A stretch of DNA of 64,000 nt, from assembly GCA_013368315.1 (NCBI GenBank), contig JAACJM010000316.1, positions 21,262-85,261 of the forward strand, read 5' to 3'. Every line of letters begins with the position of its first letter. The stretch's first letter is position 1. Shown here piece after piece: positions 1-11,921 of this stretch. Both the position numbers and the translations under genes were made by a program. This stretch comes from Tetrapyrgos nigripes. Its lineage: Eukaryota > Basidiomycota > Agaricomycetes > Agaricales > Campanellaceae. The notes beneath the pieces were generated by a model. The model made no database searches and was not told the DNA's origin. It was given only the letters and a program-made list of their open reading frames with translations.

Positions 1-93
1 GGGTCGGGGAAGATGAACTTGAAAGAGGTTCTCTAGTACAATCTAGTACAATTTCTGTCAACAAAATTACAACGATGAATACTCCTTCGACTG

Positions 94-1300
94 CTATGAA
101 GTTACTACCGATCCCTGCTCCTCTGTGGTTCCTCTGGTTTCGTCAGCGCCTTCTCTAGTACCGTCCTCCTTTTCAGCCGCTTCCCCGTTCAAAGCTTCTT
201 CAATTACTAGTCTCACAGCTCCATCTCCTCCACTTGGCGTCAGTTCATGTGGACTGGAACCCTTGCTACCCTTTCCGTCTTTCTGGAACTTCCGCTGAGG
301 GATGATAGAATAGAACGCCTGCTCCCAGTCGCGCGTTTCAACCCATTTTAACATGATTTCAAATACTTGGTTCACAGTCAGGACTTTGCGTGTTGGAAGA
401 GACGAAACGTATCTTCCAATGGGTAAACGGGCCGTACGAATGCCTTGTTCGTTGGCTTTTTTGAGGGTCAGATTCTGGTGATCGGATGAGATTGTAGGAG
501 AAGACGAGGCGACGAGTCAATCACTCTCACCTTGTACCTGTTGTGGTCACATATTCCTCCAATAACATATATCTCATCTGGTTTTAGGTCTCCGACCTCC
601 TCTTCCGAGTCTGCGGTGAGATAGACCACAGTCTTTTTGACAGTCCCCACATCTGGATGCGATTCAGGTGCAGAACTATCCTGTTCACTTGTCTTAGGTG
701 GGGACCAGAGCCTTTCATAATCATCCTCCCACCACTCTGCATGATGCCATCGCTTGTATGCAGCATCACCAATGTCCTCGAGACGTTCGCGAGTTCGACC
801 ATTGACAGAAGTATGTATCAGTTCGAAAGGATAGCCAGCGCCGCGATTCCTGCTATAGCTATAAGCAAGTTGCGTGCATAACGAGTTGATCTCCTACTCG
901 GGGTAGTGAGGTCTTGACTTGAAAAAGAACGTGGACAACACACCTTATCACTCATCATACCATCAAATCCAAGGTCTACTAGGACCTTTCCACCAAAACT
1001 AGATGTCTTGAGTTTCTTTGCAGCCCTTTCTTCTCTTTCAGCAGAGTCGTCCAATTCCCCAGCATCTCGTTTTCGCGCCTGCTCTCTTTTCTTCTCTTTC
1101 CGCATTTCCTTTTCCTTTGCGCGTTTCTTGAGTCTGTTCTCCCGGATCGCTTCCAATTTTTTGGCTTTCTTCATAGCTTTCTTGCTGAGAGTAGGAGTAC
1201 TTTCAGTTTTTGTAGCATCTTCATCTTCTGGAGTCTCCCGCAAGGTATCTGGGTGCTCTTCGACCTCGTTTTGATCGACGACAGACTCTGTGGCATTCAT
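94..1300 (-). CDS. TRM10: tRNA (guanine-9-N1)-methyltransferase, Trm10 family
   Basis: SPOUT-class enzyme that methylates N1 of guanine 9 in tRNA with S-adenosylmethionine. Three exons (944-1300, 531-893, 94-474) join in frame to 366 residues, with GT-AG introns at 894-943 and 475-530. The first ~100 residues are a Lys/Arg/Glu-rich helix (KKAKKLEAIRENRLKKRAKE), as usual for the family's tRNA-binding N-terminus. Family blocks follow: KVLVDLGFDGMMSDKE, SLCTQLAYSYSRNR, VVYLTADSEEE, EIYVIGGICDHNRYK and RLPIGRYV, ending with VFEIMLKWVETRDWEQAFYS. The C-terminus is acidic and divergent. The ATG at 1300 is the first in frame. The splice sites were chosen because they restore the conserved SL-QL-YS-NR block. 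The gene looks intact, and I am confident of the family and the exon structure. Confidence 0.9.
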
Positions 1301-1672
1301 ACAGCTTCTCGTTGTCGGTAGTAGCGAGCAGAAAGAGGACGAGATCCCACGATTGTTGAAAGGCCTGCCGGTTCAATTCGGAGATATGTAGATGAAATTG
1401 CCTAGTTTTCGTTTTAATTTTACATGTCCTCCATCTTTGTTATGCATCCCACGGTGACCTTGAACTCTTCAGAAAGAAGCTAAGCAGTTTACTAGTTTAC
1501 AGCAAGTAGTATTGCCCTGCAAGCGATTACTACATTGCTGCCGATCCCCTATGTAGCATATGCCGAGGCACTTGCTTTAATTCTTTGAGTTTGACCGCTA
1601 ACGCCCTTGTTCACTTTACACTTCCATTCCCTGCATCGGTCTTCCTCCAGGTCTTCCAATAATCCACTTTAC

Positions 1673-2612
1673 ATGCCCGTACCTGCCCTCACTGTCTCCG
1701 CCTTGACGAAGCATACGGCTACAGTCATCTTCGTGCATGTATGTGCCTTGCCTTGCAGAATGTCGCCGCCGCCTGACTCGTTCTTGCAGGGATTAGGAGA
1801 CTCTGGCCATGGCTGGAAACCTGTAGCGGATTTGTTCCAAGCTGACCCAGCATTCGGTCACATAAAATGGGTCTTCCCACATGCGTATGTTTCTGAAGAA
1901 GTTTTTCTCTCAATAACTCGAAATTCATGATACACTTGGTTCACTCTCCAGGCCAGAACGCGCAGTGACCGCCAATATGGGTATGGTGATGCCATCTTGG
2001 TACGCCCTGTTCAGAATCTGAAACTATTCACTAATTTGTTTGGTGGTTCCTGGCAGGTTCGACATCAAATCTTTCGCGTTCAGAGCAGCTGAAGACGAAG
2101 AAGGGATGATGGAGACCGTCAAGACTCTGACACAAGTTGTTAGGAAGGAAATGGAATACGGTATACCGCCGAACCGGATTGTTTTGGGAGGGTTTAGCCA
2201 AGGAGCAGCAATGTCTCTGTTAACGGGTCTCACTCAAGACCTTGATTTGCGAGGCGTCGTAACGCTTAGCGGCTGGGTTCCCTTGAAGCATAGATTCAAA
2301 GGAGTGAGTCATGAATGGCCGCGTCATCTCCTGGGATCGTGTCGACTTTTGCGCTTACAATTATCACAGCTCTCTTCGGCTGCGTTGGACACTTCAATCT
2401 TTTTCGGTCAGGGATTCAACGACCCCATAGTCAAAATGCCGCTAGTTCGAGAGTCTCTGGATACACTCAGAGATGCTGGTTTTACGATAAACAATGACGT
2501 TGTTAAGTCTACGGATATTTCATACAACGTCTACAATGGTGCAGGGCACAGTACCGTCCCTGCCGAGCTGGAGGATCTCAAAAAGTGGCTCAAGCATGTC
2601 CTTCCCCAATAA
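1673..2612 (+). CDS. acyl-protein thioesterase / lysophospholipase (APT1 family)
   Basis: Cytosolic alpha/beta hydrolase that removes palmitate from S-acylated proteins and can hydrolyse lysophospholipids. Five exons (1673-1738, 1790-1884, 1952-1999, 2057-2303, 2370-2612) give 232 residues, the usual family size. The strand opens with VIFVHGLGDSGHGW. The nucleophile elbow is GFSQG with Ser116, and the other triad residues are Asp170 (FNDPIVK) and His212 (GAGHS). The last intron (66 nt) is a multiple of three and lacks a stop, so retaining it would insert 22 residues in frame between HRFKG and the Asp block. The 5' end is 372 bp from the Trm10 start, in divergent orientation. Family assignment is firm; the exact homologue of yeast YLR118c or human LYPLA1 cannot be decided here. 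Confidence 0.9.
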
Positions 2613-3765
2613 CAATGCCTGTCGAAGCCCCTGTCTTTTTTTTCCACCACATTCTCACTCGGGAAACCAAGCATTCGGGGCACTTTGTACAACATCGTTT
2701 CATGACTTCACGTTTTTAACGTCTCACTTACGGTCCTTCTTTCGCTGCATCTCATGGTCATTAGGATTTGTATAAACTTTTGTTGCATACTCTTGGAATC
2801 AATGTATATTTTTCGCTCTGAAACGAGTGTTTTCTTCTGATAGGACCCAAGCCCCCGCTTTGCAGCCTTCCAGTCTGACGTCTTCACCGGCCGTTTCTCC
2901 TACTCATGAGGTATGCCCCGATGCTCGTTTCTTCGGAACGTTCCTCACGATCTTATTCGCAGCTTAGGGAGCCCGTGCCTCAAGATGCAAACTTAGACCG
3001 CCTCCAGCCAATTCATAAGGACACAGGGACAGGGTCCTTCAAGCTATGACTAACAGAATGACGAGTGAAGGCACTTTGGGATATCAACGTTCAATGCTGT
3101 GTACAATGACTCCCGTGAATGACACTAGCTATTTCTTGACCATTTTGATCAGGGGATATTACTCGACGACCAGTATGCTGCAGGGCATTTTTAAGAGGGT
3201 TCTGGTGCGGCTACAGATGCCTCTGTCGTTTATGTATGCGGTATTAGCGCAGACCTAAAACACTCCTCAGATGCCTCAACAAAATACTGATCTTCGGTGC
3301 TGACTTGCGCTCTAGCACGTCTGTTTGGCAAGGGGTTACGACACCAAAAAGAACATTATTTTTGCAATTACATACTTCTGATTCAGACACTGCCTGTTCT
3401 TGAGTCCAAATTTCGGAGGTTGTGTAGCCAATGCCTGAACCCTTTCAAGTACGCGTCGACGCGTCATACTCCTCTATTCAATTTTCTGCTTTTCCACTGT
3501 GCTATACCTCCATCTAGCATACAGTAATCGACATAAGAAATATGGTCCGTTGAAACTGTCTGTCTGACGACGAGAGCCTTTTGTTCAACTTTTGTTGTCC
3601 TGAGCGGCGAGCCTCGTGTATTTGAGTCGCCTCATTATGTAACTCCACGGCCTTGTTCTTTCTTCATCTCCACCTACATCATACGATACGACGCCTACTG
3701 GGGCTGACGCTTTCTGCTTGTTGGTCAAGCCAGAGGTTATTAACTCTTAAGCTTCACTCCTTCCA
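2613..3765. other. gene-free interval
   Basis: Interval between the thioesterase stop and the next gene. Short reading frames (for example 3046-3258 and 3297-3527) have no recognisable motif and no supporting splice structure. I see nothing beyond probable 3' and 5' untranslated sequence. Confidence 0.5.
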
Positions 3766-4563
3766 ATGACTATGACGACAAACTCAAAGCCAAAATCGGG
3801 CACAGTGGACAGTCTGGACAGTCAGAATGACGTGCCACCGCCTGCGTATTCGGAAACTCAACCTATAGCCACGCCTGGGTTTGGGTCTTCGTCGCCAGCG
3901 GCCGCTTCTGGCTTTGCTTCCGGTTCTACGTCTGCGTCTATGCCAGCGTCTACACCTACGCCGACGCCTCCCGTCCTAGACCCGTACAACCCGTATAACA
4001 ATCCTTTCAACAATCCTTGGCAGTCCACATCTAGCACACCGTCTGCGTCTGTTTTAGGCTCAAGTTCTGGTCCCGGTCCACGTCAACCTCTGCTCACATC
4101 ACCGTCTCCGCATTCACACCAACAGAGTCATTCTCCACACTCATACTCGCATACCGATATGCCTCAGTTTCCTAATTACCCTCGATATGACGGGACCGTG
4201 ACCGGAGGTGGCATCGGGGCTGGCGCTGGTCTTAATGTACCACCCGGGATCAATGTCAACCCATGGCAAAATGGACCTGGTACAGGTCCAGGTGGACACG
4301 GTGCATTCGGTCCAACGCCAACTCAACACCTCCACAACCAAGGCATCCCGTATGCTTATTACGACCCTCGTTCAGAACATTCCATCGTTCAAGCGGATGC
4401 GAGAGCAAGGAAGAGGTTTGTTGGTGCTGTTGCGTGGGTTTTGTGTGTTGGGGTTTTAGTGGGTTTGTTGGTGAGAGGGTATTGTATGGGGTATTTTGAT
4501 GATCTGGGCAAGATGCCGCCGTTGCCCGGGTGGCCTGGAGGGCCTGGAGCAGGTGGAGTGTGA
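3766..4563 (+). CDS. Pro/Ser/Gly-rich single-pass membrane protein with PPAY motif
   Basis: One uninterrupted frame of 265 residues beginning at an ATG; no family recognised. The N-terminal ~215 residues are low complexity, rich in Ser, Pro, Thr and Gly with His-rich stretches. Near residue 25 is VPPPAYSE, a PPxY motif of the kind bound by WW domains of Nedd4/Rsp5 ubiquitin ligases. A basic stretch (ARARKR) precedes one hydrophobic segment, FVGAVAWVLCVGVLVGLLV, at about residues 217-235, followed by a short Pro/Gly tail. No signal peptide is visible. The basic-then-hydrophobic order near the C-terminus suggests a long cytoplasmic N-terminus. Base composition is biased by the repeats but stays in one open frame for 795 nt, which supports real coding. 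A role as an Rsp5 adaptor is only a guess. Confidence 0.65.
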   Translation: MTMTTNSKPKSGTVDSLDSQNDVPPPAYSETQPIATPGFGSSSPAAASGFASGSTSASMPASTPTPTPPVLDPYNPYNNPFNNPWQSTSSTPSASVLGSSSGPGPRQPLLTSPSPHSHQQSHSPHSYSHTDMPQFPNYPRYDGTVTGGGIGAGAGLNVPPGINVNPWQNGPGTGPGGHGAFGPTPTQHLHNQGIPYAYYDPRSEHSIVQADARARKRFVGAVAWVLCVGVLVGLLVRGYCMGYFDDLGKMPPLPGWPGGPGAGGV

Positions 4564-6456
4564 GCTGTGAGGTGGTGCATGTGTGAATGAGAAGGTGGAC
4601 TTGGAGAACAGGAGAAGGAGAGAAGAAGTGGAGATAGGGTGAATGGATGGTATGGACGGGAGAGGGTTTTGGGATTGACATGTTCGCTGGACTGTTTGCT
4701 TTCTTGGCTATATGCTTTCTTTCCTTTTGCTTTTTTTCACGTCAAATCACACGCATCTCATCGCATTTAATACCCTTGGTGAGTGTTGCCATTCCTTCTT
4801 GGGCCAAATTTTAGCTGAAAGTCGTTCGCAGCATATCTGTATCATATACACGTTCTGCTAGTAATCTCATAATTATCCTTGGAGCTAGTTTGGTTCCATA
4901 TGACTCATTTGAGCGCAATACCGTCTTTTCTTCGAAAGCATGGGATGCACCGGCGATACCTCGACTCCAATGAGGCGTCTGACTTGTCGCCTGACTGTCT
5001 TCCACTTCGCCTGGGACGCATGTATGCACAATCTTGGTCTAATGTCGCGTAAAGTCGCGTCGATTTCGGCCAAGAGTCGCGGTCCTCTTTGTCGATCATC
5101 GATGGAGAGGTGTTGTGACGCGTCTCATCAACCACAACAGTTGTGGTGTGCGGTTAGGAAAACATGTACATGTAATGCATCCATACGGTCGGAGAATCAT
5201 AACTATTATCAGAAGACAACGGATAGATTGAATAAATTGCCTTTGAGGTGGAGATGTAAAAGAGATAGGATGACAGCCAGAAACATACAGTGTGCCGGCC
5301 TGGGCCGCTGAACAGGGACCTCGATGATGTCGATGTGATCGCACCTGGACCAGCTTTGTGAGACATTGTCGTCGACGGTCTTTCACTTTCTCTCATTGCA
5401 AGTTGTAAGACGGCAAGCCGCCCCAAGGGGATCTCTTCTGGTCTTTCACAATAATCACCTTTCTCGAAACGCCTGTCGGCAATCGGATATTCGCGCGTGT
5501 ATATTATCGCGTGCGCAGGAATGGTTGCGTCGCTCCTAGACACTGCACCATCTCTCACTCCTGCTCTGCCTCTGGGGACAGCAAATGAAGCTTGCTGGCT
5601 ATTTTTTTTTCGACCCATGGACAGATAGGATGGCTATGGCTACAGCTATGTGATGGGTACCTGGCACTAGACAGTCCTGATCTGGGAGGACAAAGGGCGG
5701 TTGGCTGTGAAACAAAGGCGGTCGGCTAGATGAGAAGATGGACCATAATGAGAGGGCATTGGGATGGGTTTGCGCATGGAGTTGGGAGCTGTTTGTGCTT
5801 GGTACGTCCCAAACAGTCGAACAATGGGCGGGCTCGCTGACGACTGCCTTCGGTTACTTTTTGGTAGCCGGAATTGCCTAAAATGGACTGTGAGATGATT
5901 TATGCCGACACTGCCGAGAGGACGAATGTATTTGAATCACGTGGATGGTCCGTGCGCCGACCCCTAACAAGTCTAAACAATCCGCTTGAATCGCCTCGCC
6001 TCTTTCCGAACAGTCAACAGTCCCCCTCTCTTGGAATATTTCCATCCTGCTCACCGTCGTCCCCGACGCCCAACCACCCGTCGTCATCGTTCTCAACGAC
6101 GACAAACCGTATTTCCACATCGCATTGCACCGTCTGCGCAAAGCTTTCCCTCGTGTTCATCATTTATCCATACGCCGTCGCCCACGCGTCGCGCATACCG
6201 TGCTCATCTACCCCCGCAGCTCCCCCACATCTGCTGCTCTTCTCTTCAGCGACGCCTAATCAACTCTGTCCATTGCTACCCCCGTATATCTGCTCGTTCG
6301 CTCTGTTGATGTGCTGATTATTCCTCGCTTGCTCACAAAACGCATATCCTATCACCTCGTATCCATATCACATTTCTGCCCACTCTGGCTGCCCAAATCA
6401 CTTCCCAACCTCGTCAGGCAGACGAGGATTTTATCAACAAGTCTCTTTTAGACCAG
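4564..6456. other. long gene-free interval, probable promoter region
   Basis: Nearly 1.9 kb before the RNA-binding-protein gene. A minus-strand frame at 5154-5618 begins with an ATG but shows no known motif, and neighbouring frames look random. The stretch 5980-6420 is C- and T-rich, typical of a fungal 5' leader. The missing first exon of the downstream gene probably lies here. Confidence 0.4.
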
Positions 6457-9400
6457 TTGGATGCTCAGGCTGACGCTGAACCCATCTCATCGTCATCTGA
6501 CTCAGAGCATCCCGCCACTTCCTACAGTTCCGCATCCAACTCTTCTCCAGGAAGCTCATCAGCTGTTCCTTACCACATATCCATGCAATCACAACACCAA
6601 TCTCATCCCCGTCCCGACTCTCCATCTGACAACGCCTCTCACCATATGATTCATCATATTCAATCTCAGGAATCTAGTTATGCGCTTCGCACCCTCCAGA
6701 ATGGCTCGTTCGTTCAGGGTGCTCATGTAAACCACGTCCAGCCAGCCGTTGACTATTCCGACGGGCTTGGGGATTCTCAGAAGCAGAAAATGAACAATTT
6801 CCACAATTCCATACCGCGATCCTCTTTCACATCACTTCCCAATGCCACTCGCATATCTAGACATCATACAAACTCTTCCAATGCGCTACCTACCAACAAC
6901 GCTTCCATCTTCCGCGACCCCTCCGCATCATCCTTCTACCCACCTTCCGACATGTATCAACCCCCGATTACTTCACCCACCCAAGCTCATATGCAGCAGT
7001 TCGATCCACGCTCGACGTACGATTTCGGTCCCGCACCTGCTCCTCCGAGCGTTAGCAGCCACCAAAACTCGTACGTGCACCCGGATCCCTACCCTCCCAA
7101 CCCTTTGCCCACGTCCTATCCAATGAGCGCTAAGCCGCAGCAACAGCAGCACACAAATGGCTACCATGGCTCGAGTAACTCCTTCGTCATGTCCTCGCAG
7201 ACTCCTTATGGGCCCCATATTCCGACCAGTGCAGTCAATATTGGAGGCGGGAATAACGTGGGCAACGGGGTTAGTGGTGGTAATGCTAGTACTGGAAGTG
7301 GTTCCAATGGAAACAATCTTGCCCCGGAGGACATATCTACTATCTTTGTGGTTGGCTTCCCCGATGACATGCATGTACGCACTCTATCTTAATTGAGGGA
7401 ACTCGGCGCTTATTTCTAATTTTTCTTTTCTTTTAGGAACGTGAATTCCAAAACATGTTTACATTCTCGTCCGGTTTTGAAGCAGCCACCCTCAAGATCC
7501 CAAATAAAGAATACACGGCTTACAGTGGTCTGGCTAGTGCTGGCGTTGGTTCTTCCGCCGCTAGCAATATGCGTGGTGCTTCCGCCTTTAATTATTCTGG
7601 TTCGAATGATCCTTATAATATCGTCACTGTCAATCAAGGTGGTGTCGTTGTTGATGGTGGACGGGATGGAACCATGGCTTCATGGCCAGCAGGACCCATG
7701 GACGAAGCTGGAGTCGCTAACCATTTCTACGGCATGCAAGGCGGGACACCCGGCGCTAATCTGCTGCCACGGAAGCAAATCATCGGTTTTGCCAAGTTCC
7801 GTTCAAGAGAGGAGGCGTTACTAGCTCGCGACGTTTTGCAAGGCAGAAGAGTCGACATGGAGAAAGGGGCTGTCTTGAAGGCAGAAATGGCGAAGAAAAA
7901 CTTGCACACGAAGAGAGGACCCGGTCCCATTCCAGGCCCAGGTGGTGTTGGTTCAAATGCTCCCAACGGCGGAAATATGGGAATGGGTGCCGCCGTCCAG
8001 GGTTTCATTGGTGGTGGACCCAATGTTAATCAGATGCAGTCTTTTTCACTTGGAGGTCCTGATGTGTATGCCATGCCTGGGAATGACGCTCTCAGTAGTC
8101 GGGATCGTGAGCTGGCTGCGCTTGGTGCCATGGGGCTTAACCCCGGTGCCAATGCTGGTCGAGTCTGGCCTCAGGAGAACGCAAATGGCGTACGTGAAGA
8201 GGAAGATAGGAGGAGAGACGGTGCCATAAAAGCTATGGGTCTGGGCCATGGCGCTACTGCTCTGCCTCGGAGACTGGAGGAAGACGAGCAGAAGGAAAGG
8301 AAGAGGTGGGACAAGGATACCCTCCGTATGAGGTCAGGGTCTGCCTATGACGCATTCCATTACGGCGGCTCCTTACCCTCAGCCGGTGCTGTCCCGACCC
8401 CTACTCCTTCCACGCTGCCTTCAGCTGAGAACGGTAGCGCTTTATCCAATGGGTTCCTACCGCACAAGCAATCTCAACCTAATGCCGATGAAATTGGACC
8501 CTGGGATCATGTCCAACGAACAGCCCCCAATCGACCGTCATCGTCGTCAGGGAGGTCATCGTCTCCGCCCCATCCTTCTAACCTGTCCAATGCCACCTCT
8601 CACTCCCAGTCCTCAAGTACCCGTTCTGATGATCGATCATCCTCTCCATTCAAAGATCAGCAAATTTCCCAGCCTCAGTCTGACTCTGAGGATTCTCGAT
8701 CATCCAGTGTCACCGGCCACACTCGGACTCGGAAGGTGCCAGCAAACACCAACGTCACTGATATTTCGAGAGCTGTAAGCAATCTTGCGGTGGCCACCAA
8801 TCATGGCAACTCTTCTCCTGAATTGCCTTCGCCTGAGTCTGGGGCAAGTTCAGGTGGTAGCACAAGGAATGGAGTAGACCAGAACCCACCGGTATGTTCT
8901 TTCTGATTGATCTTGACATGCATCCGAGCTTATATATGTTCTCCCCTCTCGCTTAGATCAACACATTGTACGTGGGTAACTTGCCGATATCACCACCGCC
9001 TCCACATTGTCCACAAGACATTCTAGAGGAAAGTCTTCGAGAATTGTTCAAATTGCGACCCGGGTTCCGGCGATTGTCCTTCAAGCAGAAAAGCTCCGGG
9101 CCCATGTGCTTTGTGGAGGTATGTTATACATGTGCTGTTACTGATAGATTGACAATGACTGACTGATCCATACTCTAGTTTGAGGATGTCAATGCCGCGA
9201 CCAAAACCATTCAGGAACTGTATGGGCACACCTTGAATGGCCTCGTCAAAGGTGGTGGAATACGACTTTCGTATAGTAAGAATCCCCTTGGTGTGCGCAC
9301 CCCAACCAGTGCAACTGCTGCTGGGTCTTCTCTGCAGCAGCAACAACATCAACCGAGCCACTTGGGGTCGAGCGCTGCCTTTCCTAACCAAGGCGTGTCT

Positions 9401-9757
9401 GGTCCGCAGAACCCCCACAGCAGCTATATGGTATCAGCTCCACCTCCTCGCTTTTCTACTTCCACCACTTCGCAAGCTGCAGCTTTCAGTCCTTTTTCTA
9501 GTCCAAACAACGGTGCATTTCTTTTTGGCAATAACAACATGAACTCTACGCCAGGGTATCGAATTGCACCCTCTAGCGACATCCCCTCCTCCCTGCAATC
9601 ATTCTCTCCTTTCGACGTGAGCGGTGCCGCCATGCACCGTAATAATATACCCGATCAGAATGCGTCTGATCCACGACATTTCGAACAGCATCAACATTAC
9701 GTTCCACGCACACTGTCTCCCAATGCACATAATGTAGAAGCCGCCAGGGCTGGCTGA
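6457..9757 (+). CDS. two-RRM RNA-binding protein, Whi3/Scw1-like (5' end incomplete)
   Basis: Cytoplasmic RNA-binding protein related to yeast Whi3 and fission yeast Scw1, which bind mRNAs controlling cell size and wall integrity. Exons 6457-7374, 7437-8891, 8957-9118 and 9179-9757 are joined by GT-AG introns of 60-65 nt, giving at least 1037 residues. RRM1 (ISTIFVVGFPDDMHEREFQN...GFAKFRSREEALLAR) carries a long insertion. RRM2 is the diagnostic C-terminal one: INTLYVGNLP, GPMCFVEFEDVNAATKTI and GGIRLSYSKNPLGVR. The rest is Ser/Pro/Gln/Asn-rich and probably disordered. Position 6457 is only the first clearly coding base chosen. No ATG lies in frame between the upstream stop at 6307 and 6583, so either an unidentified 5' exon exists or translation starts at 6583. 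Confidence 0.85.
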
Positions 9758-11921
9758 AGTACATGGCTTTGAAGTATTCTTATTATCTTTTTTTTCTCTA
9801 TCGTTATCAATTCGTTCTCGTTCTGCTCGCAATCTGCATTCACGACCGCACCATCGCAAACTTTCGCAATTATATCTATGTAACACTCTCACTAACATGT
9901 TTATATTCGTTCGTCTTCTGCTCTTCATATTGCCTGGCATTACCACCAACCGAACCAACGCAGTTCGCATATGTTTCAAATATTTTTTGGTCTCTTCTTT
10001 TTTGTTTGCTACACATTTTCATCTATCTCTCTTTGGACACAAGTCTTCGTTGTCGTTGCAATATCCCTCATCACTTATATCTCTTATCTCTTATCCTTCG
10101 TTTCTCTTGTCCCTGTCCTACACGGTACATCATACGATCATATTAGTCTCTCTATTACCTGCCACTTATTGCTCACGTACATACATTTCTGTGTCCACCT
10201 GCTCTTCTCGCAGACCCTCTCCACTCACATATGATTTGCTTGTGTTGTTTCAGCATCCTATTAATTGTTTATTAGCCTCAGTCCCGGGATGCAAACTGTG
10301 CCATAGCTATCGTCTCTGTGTATTACTTACCTAGGTTATCGTCTTCAATCCATGCATATCTCATTTCATGCACGCTGCAGTTGGCATTGATTGAAATGGA
10401 GCAGGGATCTAGCGTCGAGGGCTTGCCGAAGGCCATAGCAGAGAGCGAGGCACCGAGCGTAGAAGCTTTATGCATACGATCACAACAATTCTCAGGATAA
10501 TCCAGTCGCATGATAGGAAGACCACTTTTGCAAGCTTGAGCTGCTATTATGACGTCCTCTGCAGAGATTTCCAACAAACAAGCTCATGAAGACTTATTGG
10601 AGTCTGGCATGGTCCTTCTTCGGAAAGTGATGGTGCGTTGTCCGTTTAAAAGTTTGTCAAGCTAACAGATTTGATACTGGACGTTATAGGGCGATGTATT
10701 TATCGATAACCAGCTTGAGAAGGCTTGTTCATCATAATCACTAGAAATACTTCAACCTTACTCTTTTTCATTGAGGAGGGTACGCGGTCTGAGTTTATGA
10801 GCAACAGGTAAGCTTAATCTCGCAAGTCCTATAAGGGCTCTTATTATTAGCTAGCCTGCTAGCTTCAGTCTGCCTAGGGGAGACTATATAAGGGCTCTTA
10901 TCGCTGTATTTGGGAGAGGCTGGTGTACTATGTAGCTGGTAACAGAGGTGACTATCGTGTTCTACTAAGAGCAACCTTGGATACTCGACTTCTATCGTTT
11001 CTAGGTTGCCTTTGGTACTATCTGGACAAGACCCGGACTGGAGCTGAAGCAGCGCAGCCTCATCACTATCGCCCTTCTTGCTAGTCAAGCAAAAGAAGCT
11101 GAGGTCAGTACTTCATGCCTGCAAACTGTGCCTCATTTTTGGACCAAGGTCACCTCTTCAGCTCACTGTACATATCTGGTACGATCCCTAGCCGCTTCAC
11201 GGACCTTTTCCCTCGCTGAAGACGTCTGAAGCGGTGCAGTGAGAAATGGGGCAACTGAGATAGAAATCAGGGAAACACTTTTGCAGACCGCGATTTATGT
11301 ATGTCGCTTTATACTTACTCTTTCTTTTCATTGGAATCGTCTAACTATTTTTTCCCCTAGAGTGGAATCCCTATCGGTATGGAAAGTTTCAGAGTTGCAG
11401 ACGCCGCATTGAAGAAGCTCAAAGCTGAGGGACTACTCTCGTCAGATGAAGCTTGGGTGAGAAAGCGACTGCTTACCTTGACGATGTTGACCGCATCTTT
11501 TGACCTGTGCAACCAGACAGAGGACCGCAGATTACTGCGTAAAACTGTGTTGATTTCTTCTCAATACAAAAGACACTGCAAGCCGGGTCTGTCATACGGG
11601 CGACGACTACGGAAGATCTGGAAAATCAGAATCTCTGTGTCGACACTGACAAAGACCGGGTACCTCAAGGGTACCTCGCCATCTTGAAGTCTTCACTGAT
11701 GCGCCAACAGTTGCCAACCAAAGTAATCATCGGGTACCGATAGATCTCATTCTGTCTCTGAAATCCATAGATGATTGATTCGTACCTAAGCATGCAAAAC
11801 AATATCGAAAGCATACATATCAAGTCCACAACAACAGAGCAAGTAGTCTATATAGTTATTGCACACCAGGTAAGAAGAGTAAGTAAGTAATAGGTGAAGG
11901 ATACAGTAAATAAATAACCTA
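9758..11921. other. gene-free interval between convergent genes
   Basis: Bases 9770-10320 are strongly pyrimidine-rich and open in several frames, which fits a 3' untranslated region. A 15-nt direct repeat (TATAAGGGCTCTTAT) occurs near 10830 and 10885. A plus frame at 11379-11687 starts with ATG but has no recognisable motif, so I do not call it a gene. Confidence 0.4.

Noticed and set aside
5154..5618. Minus-strand 154-residue frame beginning with ATG
   Set aside because: No motif, no splice context, and it lies in the probable promoter of the RNA-binding-protein gene.
9763..10334. Overlapping plus-strand frames in a pyrimidine-rich stretch
   Set aside because: Composition-driven openness (Leu/Ser/Phe/Tyr-rich in several frames at once); fits a 3' untranslated region.
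11379..11687. Plus-strand 102-residue frame
   Set aside because: No recognisable domain, and I could not extend it with splice sites.
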